Below are positions 51,078-61,029 of a stretch of DNA of 64,000 nt, piece by piece; the stretch's first letter is position 1, and every line of letters starts with the position of its first letter. The stretch covers positions 3,162,001 to 3,226,000 of the forward strand of contig NZ_JBBPCL010000001.1 in NCBI RefSeq assembly GCF_038039215.1. The letters run 5' to 3'. The position numbers and the translations under genes are program-made. The notes under the pieces are model-generated. The model worked only from the letters and a program-made list of their open reading frames with translations. It was not told the DNA's origin and ran no database searches. The DNA is from Pseudonocardia sp. T1-2H (GTDB lineage: Bacteria > Actinomycetota > Actinomycetes > Mycobacteriales > Pseudonocardiaceae).

Positions 51078-53316
51078 CCGCGAGCTCGTCCTCGCCCCTG
51101 CTCCCGCGCAGGTCCTGGTCCAGCCGGACGACGATCTGGTCGATCCGCCGCAGGACCCGCACGACGGCGAGCAGGGCCGGCCGCAGGGACGGATCGTCCG
51201 TCCGTGCGGCCCAGGCGTCAGCCGCGTCGACGAGCTGCTCGGCGGGCCTCACCTCGGCCGGGTCCTCGGCGCCGTCGAAGAGCTCACGGAGGCCGTCGAT
51301 GTTCGCGCGCACCCGGTCCATCGCAGGGTCCAGGGTCACCGCCCAGCCCGGCGCGACGATGCGGTCGGAGAGCCGGGCCAGCGCGCGGGCGTAGTGGTCG
51401 ACGGCGGTCAGCACCCGGACCGCCCGCTGGTAGCCGCCCCTCCCGCGCCGCCACGGCAGCGGGCTGTCCAGCGGCTTCGCGCGTTGCCGCAGGGTGCCGA
51501 GCCGGTCGTCCATCTCCCGGGCGAGCTCGACGGGCGGGGCCGCGGGGGGCCGGCCGGTGATCGCGTCCGCCGCCGCGCACAGCACGTCGTCGATCGCGTC
51601 GACCGTGTCGTCGAACGCCTCGACGAACGCCGTGCGCGTCTTCTTGGGCAGGACCAGGAACCCGGCCAGGGCGCCGAGCGCCCCGCCGACGGCGGTCTCC
51701 TCCACCCGCAGGACGAGGGTCTCCACGCTGAACTGGCCGATCAGGCCGTAGAGCAGCGCGAGCACCGCGGTGATCCAGAACGCCATCAGTCCCTGCGAGA
51801 TCCGCAGCAGGTACAGCGCGAGGAACACGCAGACGAACAGCAGCACGAGGGTGACGACGAAGTGCCCGCCGACCAGGAAGGCCAGCAGCATCCCGGCGAC
51901 GACGCCGCCGACGGTGCCGACCAGGCGCTGCCAGCCGCGGGCGAGGACGTCGCCGCGGCTGGCCGTACCGGCGAACATGACGAAGGCGGCGACGACGGCC
52001 CAGTACCAGCGGGCCGGGGACACGAGCTCGCCGACGACGATGGCCAGGCTGGTCGCGACACCCACCTGGATCGCCTGGCGCGTGGTGAGCGCGAGGCCCC
52101 GGTCGCCCGTGCCGTCCGTGTCGTCGGCCGGGTCGTCGTCCGGGCCGTCGTCCTGGTCCTTCGCCGCCTCCTCGGGCTCCTCGGTGGGTGCCCCACGGTG
52201 CCCGGCCTGCACCTCGACGTCCGCCGCGACCCGCGCGGCGTCCAGGGCGTCCGTGAGGCGGGTCACCGCGAACGCGACGCGCTGGGCGCGGTCCCGCTGC
52301 TCGCCGCTGCTCTCGGCGGTGAGCGGGGTGACGCTGCGCCGCGCCCCGGCGAGCAGGGCCTCGCGGAGCGCGGGGGGAGTGCCGGTGGTCGTCGCGGCGC
52401 CGATGCCGCGGACGCCCGCGACGAGCCGGCGGCGGACCTCCGGGTCCAGCGGGCCCTCGCGTTCGGGGTCGTCGGCGAGGCGGCGGGTCGAGACGGCCAG
52501 GCGCTCGGTGGCGAGCTCCACGTCCAGCACGTCGACGTCGAGGCGCTCGATCTCGGGGTCGTCGGGGGTGTCCTCGTCGTCGGCACGGGCGTCCCGGCGC
52601 CGTTCCAGGCGGTCGACCAGCAGCAACGCGGTGTCGTTGAGCCGCACCCGACGGTCGTGGACGTCGCGCAGCGCGGCCTCGATGGCGCGCCGGTCGTCCG
52701 CCGGGGCCTCCAGCACGTCGATCACCGCGGTGGTCACGGCGTGCACGTGCGCCCGGAAGGCCCGCAGCAGCCGCTGGAGGACCTTGTCCGGGTCCTCCGC
52801 GAACAGGTAGCACCGCAACAGCAGCGTCGAGCCGATCCCGACCGCGGCCGCGAGCATCAGCCACGGCAGCTGGGCCGGCTTGGCCTGCAGGAACTGGGTG
52901 AAGAAGTACGGCATGAACATCGCCATGCCCAGGGCGAACCCCCGCGGCCCGTAGCGGCGGATCCACACCGCCGCCATCATGACGGCGACGAACACGACGT
53001 CCCCGACGATCCGGTTCGAGGCCAGCAGCGTGCCCAGCGCGATCGACCCGGCCGCGGGCAGCAGCATGAGCGCGGTGGTGACCCGCCGGCGGCCGAGGTC
53101 CGGCTCGTTGACCGCCAGGTTGCTGATCATCGCCAGCACCGCGGCGAACAGGACGACCGTGACGGCCTGCCCGGTGAGCAGCCGGACCGCGGACATCACG
53201 CCGGCGGCGAGCACCATAGAGGCGGTCGCGACGCCGGCCAGCGCCAACCGGGTCAAGCCGGGGTCCACCCCGGTCACCCGGGTGCGGAGCTCCTCCGCCC
53301 ACGCCCGCACGCGCAC
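51046..53316 (-). CDS. FUSC family membrane protein
   Basis: A 756-residue protein with two FUSC-type membrane modules: an N-terminal block of about six spans (residues ~22-180), a charged helical cytoplasmic region with an acidic Asp-rich linker, and a second block (TRQAIQVGVATSLAIVVGELVSPARWYWAVVAAFVMF... GTVGGVVAGMLLAFLVGGHF) followed by a long cytoplasmic helical tail. The family includes aromatic-acid exporters (AaeB-like). Substrate unknown. GTG 53316 has GGGAG upstream. Confidence 0.85.
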   Translation of the reverse strand: MRVRAWAEELRTRVTGVDPGLTRLALAGVATASMVLAAGVMSAVRLLTGQAVTVVLFAAVLAMISNLAVNEPDLGRRRVTTALMLLPAAGSIALGTLLASNRIVGDVVFVAVMMAAVWIRRYGPRGFALGMAMFMPYFFTQFLQAKPAQLPWLMLAAAVGIGSTLLLRCYLFAEDPDKVLQRLLRAFRAHVHAVTTAVIDVLEAPADDRRAIEAALRDVHDRRVRLNDTALLLVDRLERRRDARADDEDTPDDPEIERLDVDVLDVELATERLAVSTRRLADDPEREGPLDPEVRRRLVAGVRGIGAATTTGTPPALREALLAGARRSVTPLTAESSGEQRDRAQRVAFAVTRLTDALDAARVAADVEVQAGHRGAPTEEPEEAAKDQDDGPDDDPADDTDGTGDRGLALTTRQAIQVGVATSLAIVVGELVSPARWYWAVVAAFVMFAGTASRGDVLARGWQRLVGTVGGVVAGMLLAFLVGGHFVVTLVLLFVCVFLALYLLRISQGLMAFWITAVLALLYGLIGQFSVETLVLRVEETAVGGALGALAGFLVLPKKTRTAFVEAFDDTVDAIDDVLCAAADAITGRPPAAPPVELAREMDDRLGTLRQRAKPLDSPLPWRRGRGGYQRAVRVLTAVDHYARALARLSDRIVAPGWAVTLDPAMDRVRANIDGLRELFDGAEDPAEVRPAEQLVDAADAWAARTDDPSLRPALLAVVRVLRRIDQIVVRLDQDLRGSRGEDELAVSPGGGSEAR

Positions 53317-53348
53317 GTCCCGGAGTCTCCCACGGTGCGCGCGGACCT

Positions 53349-54197
53349 TCAGCTGATCACACCCGCCGGAAGCTCGAGGGACGCCGCGAGGGCGGTCAGG
53401 GCGGGGACGTACTCCGCCTCCTCCCGCACCAGGATCTGCGCGCAGACGTGGTCCGCTCCGGCGTCGAGGTGCGCGGTGAGTCCGGCGGCGACGGCGCCCG
53501 CGTCCCCGTGGATCACCAGCGCGTCCACCAGGGCGTCGGAGGCGGTGTCCAGGTCCTCCTCGGTGAAGCCGAGGCGCAGCAGGTTCCTGCGGTAGTTCGA
53601 GAGCTTCAGGTACGGATTGCGCACCTTCTCGCGGCCGAGGGCGCGCGCCCGCCGGACGTCCGTGTCCAGCACGACCTTCTGTTCCGGCGCGAGCAGCTTG
53701 CCCGCGCCGAGGATCTCCCGTGCCTCGCGGGTGTGCTGCGGGGTCGTCAGGTAGGGGTGTGCCCCGGCCGTGCGGTCCCGGGCGAGGGCGAGGACCTTCG
53801 GCCCGAGGGCCGCGAGCACCCGGCCCTCGACCGGGACGCCACCGGCGTCGAGCTCGTCGAGGTAGGAGACGATCGTCGCGTAGGGGTTGCGGTACTCCCC
53901 CGTGGCCTCCGGGTGCCCGATGCCGACGCCCAGCAGGAACCGGCCCGGGTAGCGCCCGGCGACCCGCGCGTAGGACGCCGCGACCTCCGAGGCGGACGAG
54001 CTCCACATGTTGACGATGCCGGTGGCGACCACGACGCGCTCGGTCGCGCCGAGCAGGGACTCGGCGAGCCGCAGGTCCGGCGGCGCGCTCCCGATCCAGA
54101 TCGCCCCGTACCCCAGCTGCTCGATCCGCGCCGCCAGCTCGGGGGTCAGCTGGTCCCGCACCGCCCAGATCCCGTACCGCCCCGGTGCCACCGCCAT
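53349..54197 (-). CDS. LLM class F420-dependent oxidoreductase
   Basis: A 282-residue luciferase-like TIM barrel. GYGAIWIGSAPPDLRLAESLLGATERVVVATGIVNMWSSSASEVAASYARVAGRYPGRFLLGVGIGHPE matches F420-dependent members (MSMEG_2516-like 'F420 TIGR03620' group). It would reduce an unknown substrate with F420H2. ATG 54197 follows AAGGAG. It precedes FUSC by 32 nt on the same strand. Confidence 0.88.
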   Translation of the reverse strand: MAVAPGRYGIWAVRDQLTPELAARIEQLGYGAIWIGSAPPDLRLAESLLGATERVVVATGIVNMWSSSASEVAASYARVAGRYPGRFLLGVGIGHPEATGEYRNPYATIVSYLDELDAGGVPVEGRVLAALGPKVLALARDRTAGAHPYLTTPQHTREAREILGAGKLLAPEQKVVLDTDVRRARALGREKVRNPYLKLSNYRRNLLRLGFTEEDLDTASDALVDALVIHGDAGAVAAGLTAHLDAGADHVCAQILVREEAEYVPALTALAASLELPAGVIS

Positions 54198-54282
54198 GTC
54201 CGCACTCCTTCTCGTCCTCGTCCTGGTTCGGGCAACCCCGTCGCCGGGGACCCGCCTTCCGGTTACTGTCGTACCCCTTCCC

Positions 54283-54288
54283 TAGGCT
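54283..54288 (+). promoter_or_regulatory. -10 hexamer TAGGCT for CrtU-like flavoprotein
   Basis: TAGGCT, 7 nt, GTG 54296. Confidence 0.45.
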
Positions 54289-54295
54289 CGCTCCC

Positions 54296-55840
54296 GTGAC
54301 CGATCCCCTCGCCGCGCGCGCCCATCCGTTGCGCCGGCGCCCACGGGTGCTCGTCCCGGCCGGACCGCCGCAGACCCGATCGGCGCCGGCGGGGACGCGG
54401 GTCGTCGTCGTCGGGGGCGGGGTGGCCGGGATCAGCGCCGCCGTGGTGCTGGCCGAGCGCGGGGTCGCCGTGACGCTGCTGGAGGCGGCGGACACGCTGG
54501 GCGGGCGGCTCGGGTCGTGGCCGCACACCCTGCCGGACGGCACGACCCAGAACGTCGAGCACGGGTTCCACGCCTTCTTCCGGCACTACTACACGTGGCG
54601 GGCGATCCTGCGCCGCGCGGATCCGCTCCTCGGGTTCCTCCGGCCTGTCGACGGCTATCCCGTGATCTCCCGGCGCTGGCCCGCGGAGGACCTCGGGAAC
54701 CTGCCCAAGGCACCCCCGCTCAACCTGCTCGCGCTGTTCGCCCGCTCCCCCAGCCTCCGGCTGCGCGAGATCGCCGGGGCGGACGCGGGCGCCGGGTTCG
54801 CCCTCCTCGCGCACGAGGCGGACCGCACCCGGGAGCTGTTCGACGACGTGAGCGCGACGGCCTTCCTGGCCCGGCTCGGCGTCTCGGAGCGGGCCCGGCA
54901 GATGCTCTTCCAGGCGTTCGCCCGCTCGTTCTTCTGCGCCGAGGAGGAGCTCTCCGCCGGTGAGCTGGTGGCGATGTTCCACTACTACTTCCTCGGCAAC
55001 CCGGAGGGGATCGGCTTCGACTCGCCGTCCGAGGATCACCTGACCTGCATCTGGGAGCCCCTGGCGGCCCACCTCGAGGCGCACGGCGGGCAGATCCGGA
55101 CCGGCGTCCGCGCGGAGAGCCTGGAACGGGTGGACGGCGGCTGGCGGGTGGCCGGGGTCGAGGCCGAGCACGTGGTCCTCGCCCTGGATCCGGGGAACCT
55201 CCGGTCGCTGGTCGGCGCCTCGCCGGACGTCTCCTCGCGGCTCGCAGAGCAGTGCGCCGGCCTGCGGGTGGCGCCGCCGTTCGCCGTCACCCGGCTGTGG
55301 CTGGACCGGGACGTCCGGCCGGACCGGGCGGTGTTCAGCGCGGTCAGCGGGGAGCCGACGCTGGACTCGGTGACGCTGTACTCGCGGCTCGAACGGCCCT
55401 CGGCGGAGTGGGCCGCGCGCACCGGCGGCGCGGTGCTCGAACTGCACTCCTACGCGTCGCGGGCCCCGGACGCCGCCACCGCGAGCGCCCGGATGCGCGC
55501 CGAGCTCGAGGCCCTCTGGCCCGAGGTGGCCGGGGCCCGGGTGGTGCACGAGTACACGCAGTTCGGGGCGAATGCGCCCGCGTTCCCGCCCGGCAGCGCC
55601 GGGACGCGCCCCGCGGTGCGGACGGACACGCCGGGGATCCGGGTGGCCGGGGACTTCGTCGAGGTGCCGTACGTGTCCGGGCTGATGGAGCGGGCGTCGA
55701 TGTCCGGGGTGCTCGCCGCGAACGACGTCCTGGCCGCGGTCGGCGCGGGGCCGGAGGAGATCCTCGGCATCCCGCAGCGCGGCCTCCTCGCCGGTCTCCC
55801 GGTCCACCGCCTGGGTCGCCTGGGCCGGGCCCGCGTATGA
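54296..55840 (+). CDS. FAD-dependent oxidoreductase, carotenoid desaturase/CrtU-like
   Basis: A 514-residue flavoprotein of the amine-oxidase/phytoene-desaturase superfamily. The FAD-binding VVVVGGGVAGISAAVVLAERGVAVTLLEAADTLGGRLGS is near residue 40; VEHGFHAFFRHYYTWRAILRR resembles the isorenieratene-synthase (CrtU) group; the C-terminal GIRVAGDFVEVPYVSGLMERASMSGVLAAND closes the FAD site. No other carotenoid gene is nearby, so its product is uncertain; hydroxysqualene dehydroxylase-like activity is an alternative. GTG 54296 is 7 nt after TAGGCT. Confidence 0.75.
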   Translation: MTDPLAARAHPLRRRPRVLVPAGPPQTRSAPAGTRVVVVGGGVAGISAAVVLAERGVAVTLLEAADTLGGRLGSWPHTLPDGTTQNVEHGFHAFFRHYYTWRAILRRADPLLGFLRPVDGYPVISRRWPAEDLGNLPKAPPLNLLALFARSPSLRLREIAGADAGAGFALLAHEADRTRELFDDVSATAFLARLGVSERARQMLFQAFARSFFCAEEELSAGELVAMFHYYFLGNPEGIGFDSPSEDHLTCIWEPLAAHLEAHGGQIRTGVRAESLERVDGGWRVAGVEAEHVVLALDPGNLRSLVGASPDVSSRLAEQCAGLRVAPPFAVTRLWLDRDVRPDRAVFSAVSGEPTLDSVTLYSRLERPSAEWAARTGGAVLELHSYASRAPDAATASARMRAELEALWPEVAGARVVHEYTQFGANAPAFPPGSAGTRPAVRTDTPGIRVAGDFVEVPYVSGLMERASMSGVLAANDVLAAVGAGPEEILGIPQRGLLAGLPVHRLGRLGRARV

Positions 55841-55907
55841 CGTCCACGCCCACGTTCGCGGGTCCACGCACACGTCCCGGCATGTTCGTGGGCACCCGGA
55901 GGTGTGC

Positions 55908-57576
55908 GTGAGCGCGGCGCGGGTGGCCCTCGTGCTCGACGGCGAGGGCCCGGGTGGGGTGCTGCGGCGGCTCGACGGCTCCGGGGCGCCGCTCGGGGAA
56001 CCGCAGCGGTTGGTCGACGCGGCCGCCGCGGTCCGGCTGGTCGAGGAGGGCGCCACGCCCCCGCGGTGGGTGTGGCGCAACACCCGGACCTACCGGCGGC
56101 TGCTCGGCGCCGGCGGCCGGGTGGCGCGCTGCCACGACGTCGAGCTCGTCGAGGGGCTGCTCGTCGCCGCGGACGGCAGGTTCGGGGCACCGCGCGGGAT
56201 CGCCGCCGCGGCCGCCCGGCTCGCCGGGCGCGAACCGGAGCCGGACCCCGCCCCCGACGGGGACGACGAGCGGCCCGCGCTCTTCGCCCCCGCCCCGCGG
56301 GAGGCCGACCCGGATCCGTTGGGCACGCTCGTCGCCGTGCACGCCGAGCAGCAGCGCAGGCTCGCGGCGCACGACGCCCGGTTCCGGCTGCTGGCCGCCG
56401 CGGAGTCCGCGGGCGGGATCGTCGCGGAGGAGATGCGGGCCGCCGGCCTGCCCTGGCGCGAGGACGTGCACGACCGGTTGCTCACCGACCAGCTCGGTCC
56501 CCGCCCCACCGGGTTCGGCCGCCCGGCCCGGCTGGTCGAGCTGAACGAGGAGATCTCCCTCGCGTTCGGCCGCGAGGTCAACCCGGACTCCCCGGCCGAA
56601 GTGCTGCGCGCCTTCGGCCGGGCCGGGCACGAGCTGGAGTCCACCCGGTCCTGGCTGATCAAGCGCATCGACCATCCCGCCGTCGCGCCGCTGCTCGCGT
56701 ACAAGGAGCTTCTCCCGGCTCCACACCGCGAACGGCTGGACGTGGCTGCGGACCTGGGTGCGCGACGGCCGGTTCCGGCCCGAGTACGTCGTCGGCGGCG
56801 TCGTGTCCGGCCGCTGGGCCACCCGCGGCGGCGGAGCGCTGCAGATCCCGCGGGCCGTGCGGGCGGCCGTGCGCGCCGATCCGGGGCACCGGCTCGTCGT
56901 CGCGGACGCCAGCCAGCTCGAACCGCGGATCCTGGCCGCGATGGCCGGGGACACCGGTCTGGCCCGGGCCGGGGGCCACGACACCGACCTCTACGCGGGC
57001 CTGGCCGAGGACCTCTTCGACGGCGACCGGGCCCGCGCGAAGCTCGCCCTGCTGTCCGCGATCTACGGGCAGACGTCCGGCGGGGCCGGGGTGCTCCTCG
57101 GGACGCTGCGGCGCCGGTTCCCCGCCGCGGTGGCGTTCGTCGAGGACGCCGCGCGGGCCGGGGAGGAGGGCAGGCTCGTCCGCTCCTGGCTGGGCCGCAC
57201 CTCACCGGCCGCGCGGCCCGGGGACGAGCAGCCCGCCGCCGCGCGGGCCCGCGGCCGGTTCACCCGGAACTTCGTGGTCCAGGCGACGGCGGCCGAGTGG
57301 GCGCTGGTCCTCCTCGCGGAGCTGCGCAGCGCGCTGCGCCGGGCCGCGAGTCCGGCCGAGCTGGTGTTCTTCCAGCACGACGAGGTGCTGCTGCACTGCC
57401 CGGACGAGGTCGCCGAGGAAACCGCGGCCGCCGTCCGCACCGCCGCCGCGACGGCCGGGCGCCGGCTGTTCGGGGACTCCCCCGTGCGGTTCCCGATGGA
57501 CGCCCGGGTGGTCGACGGCTACGACGAGAAGGAGGGCCCGGTCGACACCGCCCCGCAGGCGGAACTGCCGGCCTGA
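55908..57576 (+). CDS. Stand-alone Pol I-like 3'-5' exonuclease/DNA polymerase, frameshift near 56712
   Basis: A ~556-residue family A polymerase without a 5'-nuclease domain. The N-terminal half is a degenerate exonuclease-like module (SAARVALVLDG, WVWRNTRTYRRLL). The polymerase half has LNPDSPAEVLRAF-type region, GRWATRGGGALQIPRAVRAAVRADPGHRLVVADASQLEPRILAAMAG (palm motif A), AIYGQTSGGAG (fingers) and FFQHDEVLLHCP (motif C, HDE). The frame changes between YKEL and RLHTANGWTWL; removing one base in 56709-56716 unites it. All catalytic blocks survive, so an indel error is likely. GTG 55908 follows GGAGG by 5 nt. Confidence 0.82.
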
Positions 57577-57600
57577 ACCGGGCCGCCGGGTCCGCGGGGA

Positions 57601-58527
57601 TCAGGCCGCGGCGGCGCGACCCGTCAGGTCCGCGAGCACGGTCGCGGCGATCGCCTTCATGCCCTGTGCGTTCGGGTGCACCGGCGCGGCGGGGGCGGTC
57701 GGCACCAGGCCCTCGACCCACTTCGTGCCGGGGAGCTGGCAGATGTCGTGGCCGATCGTGGGCGTGTAGGTGTCGACGTAGGTGACGCCGGCGTCGTCGG
57801 CCTCGCGCTCGAGCATGGCGTTGAGGGCCTTCTCGACGCCGCGCAGGTACGCCACGTCCCCCGCGCTGAACGGCACGATCGGGAAGCAGCCGGGACCCTG
57901 GTCCGGGAGGATCGCCGGGTAGCCGATGAGCGCGACGCGCGCGTGCGGGGATCGGTCCGCGATCTCGTCGAGAGCGTCCGCGATCTTCGCGCTCACCCCG
58001 TCGATGCGGGCGGCGAGCTGGTCCGTGCCGCCCGCGGTGTAGTAGTCCTTGCAGGCGGACCCGAACGGCGCGAGCGGAGAACGGGCGGCACAGTCGCCGA
58101 TGATCGACGCGAAGCCGATGTCGTTGCCGCCGATCCCCAGCGTCACCAGGTCCTCGGCGCCGGTCAGGGCGTCGAGCTGCGGCGGGTTCGGGCCCGGCGA
58201 GACGTTCTGCGGGGCCGTGAGGTCCGTGGTCGTGGCGCCGCTGCAGCTGACGTCGACGAACGTTCCGGCCTGCAGCGACCGCGCCACCAGCGACGGGTAG
58301 TTGGCCGTGGAGCGGAGGCAGCCGGCGGGCTGTCCGGACTGCACCGGGATGAGCGGCCCCGCGGTGTAGGAGTCCCCGAGGGCGACGTAGCGGTCCGGCC
58401 CGGTGATCTCCGTGGTCGCGCTCGCCGGGGCCACGGCGGCGGTGACGAGCGCGGCGAGCGCGGTCGTCCCGACGATCCCGACACGGGCCGCGACGCGACG
58501 AACCATGGCGCGGGCGGAACGGCTCAC
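57601..58527 (-). CDS. Secreted SGNH/GDSL-type esterase
   Basis: A 308-residue secreted hydrolase. A Sec signal peptide (VRRVAARVGIVGTTALAALVTAAVAPASA) precedes block I VALGDSYTAGP, block II SCSGATTTDL, block III GIGGNDIGF and block V APVHPNAQGMKA with the catalytic His; six cysteines probably form disulfides. It resembles actinobacterial SGNH lipases/esterases. GTG 58527 is preferred because GGAGGG stands 5 nt upstream; GTG 58533 overlaps that site. Last gene of a minus-strand run from the polyamine genes. Confidence 0.9.
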   Translation of the reverse strand: MSRSARAMVRRVAARVGIVGTTALAALVTAAVAPASATTEITGPDRYVALGDSYTAGPLIPVQSGQPAGCLRSTANYPSLVARSLQAGTFVDVSCSGATTTDLTAPQNVSPGPNPPQLDALTGAEDLVTLGIGGNDIGFASIIGDCAARSPLAPFGSACKDYYTAGGTDQLAARIDGVSAKIADALDEIADRSPHARVALIGYPAILPDQGPGCFPIVPFSAGDVAYLRGVEKALNAMLEREADDAGVTYVDTYTPTIGHDICQLPGTKWVEGLVPTAPAAPVHPNAQGMKAIAATVLADLTGRAAAA

Positions 58528-58575
58528 GAGCACCCTCCGGGGGGACGAACGGGCCGACCGGCTCGGCCGTTCAGC

Positions 58576-59544
58576 TCAACGAGCCGGGTCGGGCAGAGGG
58601 TGCGTCCACCGACCGGGTGAAACATGGCCGTCGGGGGTTTCGCGCTCGCCCAGCAGGGACAGCAGGCCGCGCAGCGGGATCCGCAGGTTCCGCCGGTTCC
58701 ACACCGGGTTCGCGACGCTCTGCGTGCTCTTCGTCGCGACCTGCGCGACGTGCTGCAACCAGGCCAGGACGAGCAGTATCCGCGGGTCCAGGACGTCCCC
58801 GCCCAGCGCCCGCTGCAGCCGGCGCATCAGGTCGAACTCGTGCGGCGGAGTCTCGGCCAGCCAGCGCAGCAGCAGCGGGCCCAGCTCCTGGCCGTCCCCC
58901 TGCACCGCGCGGAGCTCCATGAACGTGACGGCGTCGAGGACCTGGAAGCCCTCGCGCTGGGCGTCGCACCAGTCGATGATCGCGGAGAGCTGGCCGTCGT
59001 CCGCGGCGAGCATGTTCACCGGACCGAAGTCGCCGTGGACCCAGCCCACCGCGACGACCTTGCCCCGGAGCCGGGCGTCCAGCTCGTCGGCCAGGGCGCG
59101 GGCTTCCGCGTGGAAGGCGCGCGGCACCGCCTCGACGACGTGGGCCATCGGGCCGTGCACCCAGGCCGTCAGCTCCACGTCGCCGACCGTGCGCAGCTCA
59201 CCGGTGCAGCGGTGGAACTCGCTGATGGTGCTGATCGCGCTGGCCGCCAGCACCCGGGCCCGGGCGGGGTCCTGCAGGGCTTTGACCGAGCTCCCGCCGG
59301 GCATCCGGGTCTCGATCACGCAGTAGCTGCCGCCGATGTCGCCAACCCCGAGCACCGACGGGAGCAGCCCGGCCCAGTGCCGGATCCGCGGGTCGTCGTG
59401 CAGCTCGCCGAGGACCTCCGTCTGCCACTGCAGGGCGCGCCGGCTGCGGTCCGTGTCGCACGCCTTGAGCAGGGCGTCCGGGCCGTCCTGCGGGCCGATG
59501 CCGGCGACGACGGACTCCGAACCGCCGGCCAGGGTGCCGTGCAC
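58576..59544 (-). CDS. APH/ChoK-like phosphotransferase family protein
   Basis: A ~322-residue protein-kinase-fold phosphotransferase of the aminoglycoside phosphotransferase group. A Gly-rich start (TLAGGSESVVAG) is followed by a Lys in DALLKACD, and the catalytic loop VGWVHGDFGPVNMLA (HGDxxxxN) with IIDWCDAQREGFQVLD (metal-binding Asp). It probably phosphorylates a small hydroxyl substrate. The GTG 59544 start leaves only a short N-terminus; no earlier start exists after the TGA at 59584-59586. It follows the flippase. Confidence 0.8.
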   Translation of the reverse strand: MHGTLAGGSESVVAGIGPQDGPDALLKACDTDRSRRALQWQTEVLGELHDDPRIRHWAGLLPSVLGVGDIGGSYCVIETRMPGGSSVKALQDPARARVLAASAISTISEFHRCTGELRTVGDVELTAWVHGPMAHVVEAVPRAFHAEARALADELDARLRGKVVAVGWVHGDFGPVNMLAADDGQLSAIIDWCDAQREGFQVLDAVTFMELRAVQGDGQELGPLLLRWLAETPPHEFDLMRRLQRALGGDVLDPRILLVLAWLQHVAQVATKSTQSVANPVWNRRNLRIPLRGLLSLLGERETPDGHVSPGRWTHPLPDPAR

Positions 59545-59583
59545 GACCCACGGCTCGTCGTACGGGAGATCCGCTTCCCCGGC

Positions 59584-60964
59584 TCAGCTGCGCCGCCGGA
59601 CCGCCGACGCGGCGCAGCAGGGCGGCGGTGCGCATCGCGTCCACCCGGGTGCCGAGCAGCGGCGGCAGCCACGGCGCCTTGGCGATCAGGATGATGACGG
59701 CCACGACCGAGTGCCCGAGCAGCCAACCGATCCCCACGCCGGTGATGCCGAGGATCGGCATGAGCAGCCAGGCCGTGACGAGCACGATCATCGCGATGGC
59801 CGCCGGGACGGCGAACAGGATGCCCATCCGCTGCCGCACCCGGGCCGCGCTGATCGTCGAGGAGTTCACGACGTTCGGGATCGCGGCCAGCGCGGTGAGC
59901 GCGAGCGCCGCCGTCCCGGTGTTCGCGTAGTGCTCGCCGAACACCGAGAGGATCAGCCGCCCGCCGACCACCAGCACGACCGCCGCGGGCACGACGAGCG
60001 TGAGCGACTTGCGGATCATCGCGCGGCGGGCCTTCTCGACGCCCCCCGGGTCCGACGCGCTGTGCGCGACCATCGACTGGTTCATGCTCGACGAGATCAG
60101 GAACAGCGTCTGCCCGATCTGCCACACGATCCCGTAGGCGGCGCTGGCCTCGGCGCCGAGCCGGGCGAGCACCAGGACCGGCAGGCCGAGCATCGCGGCC
60201 TGCTGGAACACCGAGCCCGCATAGTCCGCCCGGACGAACCGGCCGATGGCGCCGAGGGTGATCGGGACGGCCGCGTCCTCGTGCTCGCGGCCGAAGCGCG
60301 GCAGCGCCCGGAACAGCAGCCAGACGTTCACCCCGAGCACGATCAGCGCGGTACCGACCATCCAGGACACCGCGATCCCGCCCTGGACCGTCGCGGCCAG
60401 CGAAGCGAGCAGCAGCCCGACCTTGAGCACCGCGAAGATCGCGTTCTCCAGCGGGACGACCTTGGCCTTGCGGATGCCGGTCAGGACGTAGTCCTGGACC
60501 ACGAACAGCGACCAGACCGGCGTCGCGATCATGAAGAAGGCGAGCAGCGCCTCCTGCGAGACGGCCTCGAGCATCTCCGGCGCCCAGATCCGCGCGCCGA
60601 GGGCGAACACCCCGCCGACCAGCGAGGCGAGGACGCCGGCGACGAGGTACCCGCCCACCACCAGGCGGCGCCCGGCCCGGCCCGCGACCGGGACGAACCG
60701 CAGCAGCGCGTAGGTCATGTTCAGGTGCGCCACACCGCCGAGCAGCATCACCGCGGACAGCGCGGCCTGGTTGACGCCCAGGGTCTCCGGCGGGAACAGC
60801 CGCGCGCCGATCACCCAGTAGACGAGCCCGACCGCGGACGTCAGGACGGTGCTGAGGATCAGCGCCATCCCGTCGCGGTGCGCGGGCGCACTCCAACCAC
60901 GAAGCCATCCGGGTCGCGCCGAGGATGCCGTGGGCACCCCCGGGGCCCGTTCCTCCACCTGCAC
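59584..60964 (-). CDS. Polysaccharide/lipid flippase (MATE/MOP superfamily), 3' end frameshifted
   Basis: A ~460-residue MOP-superfamily exporter with about 12-14 spans (LILSTVLTSAVGLVYWVIGARLF, LGVNQAALSAVMLLGGVAHLNMTYALLRFVPVAGRAGRRLVVGGY...), like O-antigen/teichuronic-acid flippases. The frame stays open to 59198 in the listed phase, overlapping the kinase gene by ~350 bp; a one-base shift near 59590-59640 instead reaches the TGA at 59584, giving a normal gene end (SAVRRRS). GTG 60964 lies 7 nt after TAGATT. Confidence 0.75.
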
Positions 60965-60971
60965 GTGGCGG

Positions 60972-60977
60972 AATCTA
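60972..60977 (-). promoter_or_regulatory. -10 hexamer TAGATT for flippase
   Basis: On the minus strand TAGATT, 7 nt, GTG 60964. It implies the flippase-kinase-esterase group can be transcribed separately from the polyamine genes. Confidence 0.45.
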
Positions 60978-61029
60978 GCAACCCCTGGTCGGTGGCCTCG
61001 TGACGAACTGTCGATGAACGGTAACCGAA

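Noticed and set aside
59198..59583. Flippase C-terminal extension overlapping the kinase gene
   Set aside because: A ~350-bp same-strand overlap in a different frame is implausible; a one-base shift gives a normal stop 40 nt before the kinase start.
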